Part shown: piece after piece, positions 57,400 to 64,000 of the stretch | Layout of the letters: each line of letters begins with the position of its first letter | How positions within the stretch are numbered: the stretch's first letter is position 1 | Assembly (NCBI RefSeq): GCF_037392515.1 | Contig: NC_090280.1 | Coordinates: 29,021,118-29,085,117, forward strand | Length of the DNA stretch: 64,000 nucleotides | Direction: 5' to 3' | DNA from: Haliotis asinina | Taxonomy: Eukaryota; Mollusca; Gastropoda; Lepetellida; Haliotidae | Program-made: the position numbers and the translations under genes | The notes under the pieces: model-generated | Databases searched by the model: none | The model's input: the letters and a program-made list of their open reading frames with translations, nothing else | Told to the model about the DNA's origin: nothing

Positions 57400-58179
57400 G
57401 TTTTGTTAGTTAGATTCCATCATCTGAGCTCCCCTCCCACCACGGAGTATCACAGGGACAGTGCTAAACGCAAGTGGGTCTCCGACTTGCAGCACCAAGG
57501 ATACTCAGATGATATACTCTAGCGGAAGAATTATGAATAACTAATCCACCAGATTGGCCCATGAGCCACCGCCTTCTGGGCATAAGACTCTAGGCAAAAT
57601 TCAAGTACATATTATCATATTGCAAAATCCAAATAATGTCACTGTAATAATAAGGCCAAGTCCGAAAATCAAACAATTCCAAATACAATTTATGCATTGA
57701 CATATATATAGTCCATACACAGGGCTTGGCATGACCAGACGATTGGTTGAACCGGGCCCATTCAACCACCCGTCTAGGTGAAGTAAGGGTCTAAGGGGTA
57801 TGTTGAGCAAAGGGAACACGATTACAGGCCCCCAGTGCCCTCAACCCCCAGACTCCCGTCCACCGACACAGGGCCGCAACCAACGGCAAACGGGTTGGTG
57901 GACCAAATTTCCCCCCGGGTCTACAACGGGGGTGTCGGCGAGCTCTTGGCGTTACCCAGCACACACCACGAAGAGGTGGCTCGCCACGGGTGCCGTTATG
58001 GTTAAGAATTTGCCATGACAAAACATGTAAGAAATCCCCTTTGAACTAGCAAAACAGAACGAAGACAAGTCTAAACTATTCAAATATTATTATTAGCAAA
58101 GAGAGCAAGTTATACAAAGCAGACGACAGGTTCACAATATCGATTTCAAATACAATGCAAATGCATTTGTGTCCATCGC

Positions 58180-60538
58180 ACCTAAGCCTTTCTTTCCAGG
58201 TGGTTCTGAGGAGAGTTTTGTCTGTGAGAGTAAGTCTCCAGATTCTGTTTTTGCCCTTTTTGTATAAGGCTTCTGTGTCACTTATGGGAGATAATTCTAC
58301 CCCATGGCCCGATATTATATTGAGGGAAACTGGAGCTCTTCAGTCCCTGATTTTGAAGAATATTTTGCCTTTTTATGATGAGTCTTCAGCTAACTCAGAT
58401 GTTTTGCTTCAGGGTATAGGTGGCAATTCTTCTGTTCCTCTCTATTTTGTTAATTTGATCTCAGATCTGGTGAGGTGAAAGTTGGTGTTCTTGACGCTCT
58501 CCAAGTTCGTGGTGTCGATTTGTTGATCGGTAATGATCATATGGGGGCCAAAGTTGGCGCTGATCCTATTGCTGGAGAGTTCATTTAGTACAGAAAAGTT
58601 GGAGGGTGAATTTCCGGGTATTTTTCGTTCTTGTGCAGTGACTCGTTCAGTATCGAAAGGCATTTCTTCCAAGGCTTCTTCACAGAATGATACCATTTAT
58701 GATTTATTTGTCAGGTACTTTGATGGATCATTCTTTGTGTGAGGTGGAGACAGATGACTTACCTTAAAAGAGTAGTAGCTCTTAAGGACTTCTTGATAAG
58801 TCAGATAGTTCGTCAGGTGGTGAACACATTCTTTCCAGAGAGCCGCTTATTAGTGCACGGGGTGAGGATGTTGAAGTGCAGAAGCTGGCTAGTAAGGCTG
58901 TTTCTGTTGAGGAGATCAGCAAGGTTCCAGTTTGTTATTACTACAAGGATGGAGTTTTGATGAGGAAATGTAGGTCGCCAGATGTTCCTGCAGAGGATGA
59001 ATTGAAATTGTACCACCAAATTGTGGTACCGAACTTTTTTCGAAAACATGTACTTTCATTGGCACATGAAAGTGTTCACCACCAGACATTGGCACAAGTC
59101 CCATGGCAGGTCATTTGGGTGTAAACAAGACTTGTGAGAAAATTTTGGCACATTTTTTGGCCCAGTTTGAGATATGAAGTGGCTGAATTTTGTAAGCTGT
59201 CATGCATGCCAAATTGTTGGAAACCAAATCAGAACATTCATTCCGCTCCCTTGAAACCTATACCGGCTTTTGAGGAACCTTTTAGTAGAGTTAGTATTGA
59301 TTGTGTTGGTCCACTACCTAAGACTAAGTCTGGTAATCAGTATTTACTCACAATCACGTCTGCGTCTACCAGATTTCCTGAAGCAATTCCGCTTCGTAGG
59401 ATGGTTGCTCCTGTGATTGTCAAGGCTTTGATCAAGTTGATCAAGTTCACCTTAGTTGGTTTGCCAGATGTTTTTCAGTTTGATCAGATCTCAGATTTCA
59501 TGTCTAAGGTGTTTCAGCAAGCTATGTACCAGTTAGGTATTAAGTAAGTTAAGTCTAGTGCTTATCAACCAGTGTCACAGAGAGCTTTAGAAAGATTTCA
59601 TCAAACTTTGAAGAATATGATCAAGACTTATTGTTTTGAGACAGATAAGAGATGAGATTGGGATGAGGGTGTGCATTTGTTGTTGTTTGCTGTCAGAGAG
59701 TCAGGCCAGGAAAGTTTAGGGTTTAGTCCCTTTGAACTTGTATTTGGTCACAGTGTGCTTGGGCCACTAAAACACTTAAAAGAACAATGGCTCAATGACA
59801 GACCTGAGATCAATCTTTTAGACTATGTTTCTACATTTAGGGACATTATTAAAAGCAAGTGAATTGGCCAGAAGAAACTTAAAAGTGTCACAAGAAAAAA
59901 AGTCAAAAGAGAGAAATTTCACTTGTGGTGAGAAAGTGTTAGATTTGCTTCCCATTCCTGGTCAGCCACTGAGAGCAAGATACCAACGTCCATATGTTGT
60001 TGACAAAAAGGTTAGTGACACAGACTATGTCGTCTTGATGCCTGGTCGTCGTATACAGAACATGAACATGATTAAGAAATATCATGACAGGTTAGAAACC
60101 AATCATGTCAATTGAATTGCCACACTCTCCCCAGTTACTGATTGTGAAAATGTTGACAACATTGATGATTGTGTTAGCAATGTTAAGTTTGATGATAAGT
60201 TAGTGATAATGTTTCACCAAAGTTGAGAAATTCTGATGTGTTAGCTCACCTTGATGAGAAACTTTCTTTTCCTCAAGAGGGAGAGTGTTACGAGTGTGTA
60301 TTTTCTGTATATTTTGTTATTAATTAAGTAATAATTATGATGGGTCACATTTCGTTTTAATAGATGATCCGCATTTTTAGGATTCTCGCAGCAGGCTTGT
60401 CCGGGAATTATCTGCCCTTGACCTCCTGTTTGTTTACTTCCGGGAGAATTATTCTAGGGCATTCTACAGTGTTGACGATGATCGTTTGTGGCCGAACTTT
60501 CGGGAAATGGCTAAATATATATAAATAGGCTAGTTTAT
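58180..60538 (+). mobile_element. Ty3/gypsy-type LTR retrotransposon fossil with integrase region
   Basis: Old, broken LTR element. Its protease-like part lies near the left end, as in 10350-10863. A region resembling the integrase zinc-binding and catalytic core (FSRVSIDCVGPLPKTKSGNQ) lies at about 58880-59860 and a C-terminal part continues to about 60115. No reverse transcriptase region could be recognised. A purine-rich GAGGGAGAG followed by TGTTACGAG at about 60288 looks like the start of a 3' LTR, cut at about 60539 by a LINE fragment. It is broken in several places and older than the B/E duplication. Confidence 0.7.
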
Positions 60539-61937
60539 GCGATCATACGGATCCGTCCAATTATCGTCCGATTTCGTTAACTAGCTGCGTTTGCAAGACC
60601 ATGGAACGCATGATAAATAATCGACTAGTTTGGTATTTGGAAACTAATAACCTTATCACAGATATACAATGTGGTTTCCGGAAAAATAGAAGTACAATCG
60701 ATCACTTAGTGCGTTTAGAATCATTTGTAAAAAACGCACTCATTAACAAACAACACGCTGTGTCTATCTTTTTTCATCTTGAAAAAGCATATGACACTAC
60801 TTGGAAATATGGCATTTTACGAGATTTACATGACTTCGGTTTGCGAGGTCGTTTGCCTCAATTTATTGCCACGTTTTTAAATGACAGACAATTCCAGGTC
60901 CGTGTGGGTTCTACCCTGTCTGATCATTACAATCAAGATCAGGGTGTTCCACAAGGCAGTATGTTGTCTGTCACTCTTTTTAGCATCAAGATCAACAGTT
61001 TATCAAAAGTTTTAAACGATTCAATTGATGGATCCTTATTTGTGGATGATTTTAATATTTCTTGTCGTGGGAAAAATATGCATACCATTGAACGACAATT
61101 GCAGTTGTGTTTAAACAAGATTAATAACTGGTGTCTTGAAAACGGTTTTAAATTTTCTAAATCGAAAAATAACTGCATACATTTTTGTCGTAAATACAAA
61201 CCACATAAAGACCCTGAACTATCTCTAGATGGGACGCCCATTAAAGTTGTGAAGGAAGCCAAATTCTTGGGTCTAATCTTTGATTCACATGTAACGTTTT
61301 AACCATATATTAAATCACTTGAAACGAAACGCCTGAAAGCTCTTGACTTGTTGAAAGTGGTTTTAAATTCAAAATGGGGAGGGAATCAAGCTACTCTTCT
61401 CCACCTGTATCGATCACTAGTTCGTTCGAAACTTGATTATGGCTCCATCGTCTATGGTGGAGTCTGCAAAAGCAATCTTAAACTTCTGGATCTTGTCCAT
61501 CACCAAGGTCTAAGACTTTGTCTTGTGTCCTTCAGAACTTCACCTATTGACAGTCTTTACGCTGAGGCCGATGAAGCATCTCTTGCACAACGCCGTATCA
61601 AATTATCTTTACAATATAAAACAAAACTATACTCTAACGAATCTAACCCTGCATATAACTGTGTCTTCAATCCTCTTTATGAGGATTTGTATAACAAAAA
61701 GTCTTCTCTTGTTCCACCTCTTGGGCTCAGAATAAAGCCGTTTATTGCTGCTGCTGGTATTGAGCTGAACAATATAGCTCCTTTCCGTCTTCTTTCCTCT
61801 CCCCCTTGGCAGTTGGTCAGGCCACAGGTTGACCTAACATTAACTATATTTAAAAAATCAGAAACCAATGAATTACAGTATAAACAAGAATATAATCAAT
61901 TGAAACATACATATAACAATTACAAATCCTTATTTAC
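60539..61937 (+). mobile_element. I/Nimb-like LINE fragment (RT region), truncated at both ends
   Basis: Begins within RT (CCGTCCAATTATCGTCCGAT, PSNYRPISLTSCVCKTMER) and ends abruptly at TCCTTATTTAC, before RNase H. It contains GFRKNRSTIDHLVRLE, GVPQGSMLS, FVDDFNISCRGK and PPWQLVRPQVDLTLT in one frame, broken only by a TAA at 61300-61302 (TTTLPHIK-type segment read as VTF-stop-PYIK). It lies in the 3' LTR-like part of the gypsy-type fossil, so it is younger than that. It has no LINE 3' tail, so it may have arrived by rearrangement rather than by normal retrotransposition. Confidence 0.8.
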
Positions 61938-62388
61938 CTCCGCTGTCTGGGCAGACGCTCTAACCACTACGGAGGCGGTCAGAATTGCTTCAAACAAACG
62001 ATAATATTTCCAAAGATAATGAAGGGACTTTTACGTGACTAAAAATAAAACAAAAAAATCTTGCTCTAACGACTTTCAAATCTCGTTATAACGACTTATG
62101 ATGAATCGCATATGCTTCCGAATTGGGTCTCGTGGATATTCGCCCACCTCATAATAAATTTAAGGTCACAATATATGTCTTTGAATTGTTCATGACATTT
62201 TACAAAGATAACTTGCGTCATTTAACATGGATTAAAAAATGTCAAGGATAAGCACCTGTTATGAAAACTGGAACACTCTGTCGAGACACATTTCCTTATC
62301 ATTGACTTGGCAGATCTCATACATGGTATTATTATGCTAAATATTACTTGACATCTGACACATGCAGATTTCAGCCATGAATCAAACA
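61938..62388. other. upstream region of copy G
   Basis: AT-rich, no gene. At 61938-61985 the minus strand contains CCGTAGTGGTTAGAGCGTCT, like the A-box head of a tRNA-derived SINE, but no B box follows. Confidence 0.4.
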
Positions 62389-62396
62389 TATATAAG
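62389..62396 (+). promoter_or_regulatory. TATA box of copy G
   Basis: TATATAAG, 41 nt before the ATG at 62437, a spacing similar to copies D and E. Confidence 0.5.
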
Positions 62397-62436
62397 CCAA
62401 TGTTTGTCAACAAATTTATCAGAATTCCACTGCAGA

Positions 62437-63770
62437 ATGATCCTACTGGTCCTATGCACATTGCTACTGTGCAGGGCGGCGTTCTCTGACACAACCGTCA
62501 CAATCTACAACGAGTGGCTCGCCCAGGGTGGACGTGTCAGTTACGAACCTGAAAGGTGGAACAAGATCAATGGGCTCTCCCAGCTGAACCTAATTCCAAA
62601 ATTGAAAGCCATCGGAACATCTCCCGGACGGTGGGTGAACAGGGACCTGAGAGCTAGTCTCTTTCCAAACGTACGTATGCCAAAAATTTGGTTGGTTGTT
62701 TTGTTGTTTAATCCGCACTCATCATATTCCAGGTATATGTCTATAAATAGTCGAATCTGGACCATTACAAATCCAGTGATCACCATTACGAGGATCGATC
62801 TAAGCACATGGGATACGATGACGCGTGTTAATGAAGACAGCAAGCCTGGCCACCAGATTGTGTTAGTGGCCTATTGTGAAAAACTATAGGTTGCCGAAAA
62901 TCCATTCTGTCCCTGATCTTCCCGGGTAGCGCAGAAAGAAGATTACACCTTGAAACTATTTTAAGAAAGTGTATGACTCACGTATAATATTGATACATAA
63001 TGCAATGGGCCGAATTTCTTCTAACACTGAAATTGTACGGATGGCGTTGAGAAGACATCTATACGTATTTCAAAAAGCAGATCGTTGAGTATACTGCTGT
63101 GTTGTGACTCCTGGTGTGTAACTCCTTGTTCCTGCGTTCACTGATATGTTTAAGCAGGGTCATACATTTCTCACATCAGGTAATTGCAATACAAAACTTT
63201 TATGTGTATTGTGTGTGTCATAGCAATGTGTTGTGAAATTGTAATATATGCAGGAATATTATCACAATGTATACTCCAGAACGTATTCTTCCTTGGAGAA
63301 AGACCGTGAAGATCAGGGTTAGGATTGGCCTTCAGTAACTGATTCTTGTCGAAAGAGGCGACTAACGGGATCAAGTGGTCAGGTTCGTTACATTGGTTGC
63401 CCACTGTCATCGGATCCCAATTGCGTAGATCGATGCTCACGATGTTAATCACTGAATTGTATGGCCCAGGCACAAAATACTTACAGATCGCCGCCATATA
63501 GTTGGAACATCGCACAATGCTGCTACTACTACTACTCAGGACGTATCTGTACAATGTGTAACACTTTTATTCTTCCACGGAGAAACTTGCAAATCCATAC
63601 TAAGTTATTGTTCTTTATTCAGTGGCCAGAAAACCCTCGTCGTCATGGGTACCCCAACCCAAAGTATCTCCAGGATCATGCACTCCAGTCCAAGACATGG
63701 GCGTGGTACATGCAACAAATGCAAAACTATGGGGATGCCAAGATCGAAAACATCGTGTGGAACATAGAAG
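62437..63770 (+). CDS. GH86-like glycoside hydrolase, third type, copy G, exons 1 and 2 (3' part beyond window)
   Basis: Exon 1 is 62437-62670 (78 codons): signal peptide MILLVLCTLLLCRAAFS, then DTTVTIYNEWLAQGGRVSYE, SPGRWVNRDLRASLFPN and donor AAC|GTACGT, phase 0. Exon 2 is 63623-63770 (148 nt): acceptor TTATTCAG, WPENPRRHGYPNPKYLQDHA, WAWYMQQMQNYGDAK, ENIVWNIE and donor GAAG|GTTGCC, phase 1. Exon boundaries and phases equal those of the other copies, but residues differ clearly from both types, so G is an older paralogue. In-frame ATGs at 62362 and 62377 exist upstream; 62437 is chosen because it begins the signal peptide and follows the TATA box. The catalytic exon should follow within the next few kb, so whether the gene is intact is unknown. 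Confidence 0.75.
62690..62935 (+). repeat. SINE relic in intron 1 of copy G
   Basis: Contains CATCATATTCCAGGTATATG, AATAGTCGAATCTGGACCAT, AATCCAGTGATCACCATTAC and later AGCAAGCCTGGCCACCAGAT, diverged matches to the SINE at 42706-42977. The GTGA head is missing. Confidence 0.6.
63290..63515 (-). repeat. SINE relic, minus orientation, in intron 1 of copy G
   Basis: The plus strand shows the reverse order of SINE blocks: GTGAAGATCAGGGTTAGGAT, AAGAGGCGACTAACGGGATC, GATCGATGCTCACGATGTT and ATCGCCGCCATATAGTTGGA. It is diverged; both ends are approximate. Confidence 0.6.
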
Positions 63771-64000
63771 GTTGCCTAAGTCGTCTAATTGTTCGAACGT
63801 TTTAATGAAAAGACCTGCAGAGCTGGGGCAGTTGTCCTAGTGCTAATGATTATATTCGAGAGTTATTGCATTCAATAAAGCTTCCATTGCTTCATGATCC
63901 CAATCATATTTAACTCATAACCCCATTTTCTGTAGAATAAGTATGATCACGCCAACATGTTAATATTTGCCACTTCTCCTAATCTCAAACATCCATTCTG
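63771..64000. other. start of intron 2 of copy G
   Basis: Begins GTTGCCTAAG. No coding similarity is seen before the window ends. Confidence 0.45.

Larger units (their letters stand above)
51955..57994 (-). mobile_element. I/Nimb-like LINE, full length (about 6.0 kb), minus strand
   Basis: The 5' end is at 57994 (complement begins GGCACCCGTGGCGAGCCACC). The 3' tail near 51957 reads on the minus strand GATATTGCCGATGTGACGTT and (CTCA)n. Flanks GTTACGGTTAA (51944-51954) and GTTATGGTTAA (57995-58005) form an 11-bp target duplication with one mismatch. Copy B keeps the empty site GTTACGGTTACG near 10200. It has a 5' UTR of about 0.6 kb, ORF1 57399-56143, ORF2 56104-52487 and a 3' UTR of about 0.5 kb. 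Both ORFs are broken. Confidence 0.88.

Noticed and set aside
61938-61985. Possible tRNA gene (minus strand GTGGTTAGAGCG)
   Set aside because: Only an A-box-like stretch is present; no B box, no cloverleaf and no full length.
1-64000. Bacterial contamination as the source of the hydrolase genes
   Set aside because: Introns with GT-AG ends, eukaryotic mobile elements inside introns, TATA boxes and AT-rich spacers all speak for a nuclear animal locus.
1-64000. CRISPR array
   Set aside because: The direct repeats seen are microsatellites, transposon subterminal repeats and a 313-bp duplication; no regularly spaced short repeats with unique spacers.

Overview
The window reads as nuclear DNA of a marine gastropod mollusc, most likely an abalone-type grazer. 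This is inferred from genes with GT-AG introns and signal peptides, AT-rich spacers, GTGAGTGAGTGAG-headed SINEs and I/Nimb-like LINEs, and from the fact that the only recognisable host genes look like red-algal polysaccharide hydrolases. I cannot fix the species from sequence alone.

The host content is one tandem cluster of GH86-like glycoside hydrolase genes (the family of beta-agarases and beta-porphyranases), all on the + strand. Each gene has three exons: exon 1 carries the signal peptide and the start of the mature protein (phase 0 junction), exon 2 is a short exon of about 139-148 nt (phase 1 junction), and exon 3 is a large exon of about 1457 nt with the catalytic residues and the C-terminal beta-rich part. 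Two gene types alternate along the DNA: A (type 2, partial at the left edge, 1-1300), B (type 1, broken, 4896-10004), C (type 2, broken, 18911-21144), D (type 1, intact, 609 aa, 26071-31265), F (type 2, broken, 33637-35666), E (type 1, intact, 609 aa, 40129-51741) and G (a third, divergent type, 5' part only, 62437-63770). The type 2 + type 1 pair with its spacers was therefore copied as a module about three times. Each spacer keeps the same ordered relics (microsatellite, LINE tail, SINEs, mariner relic).

Younger mobile DNA has since landed in single copies of the module, and the sister copies show the empty sites. These insertions are a Tc1 element in the C-D spacer, a TA-flanked MITE inside the mariner relic of the F-E spacer, a LINE in intron 1 of E that itself holds a SINE and a second Tc1 element, and a 6.0 kb LINE behind E. 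In the B-C interval two LINE copies lie end to end, and the first holds a TTAA-flanked piggyBac-like element. A broken Ty3/gypsy-type relic lies behind both B and E and so predates that duplication.

Functionally, D and E, and perhaps A and G, would be secreted digestive enzymes cleaving agar or porphyran chains. B, C and F look like pseudogenes. No RNA genes, CRISPR arrays or unrelated host genes were recognised.
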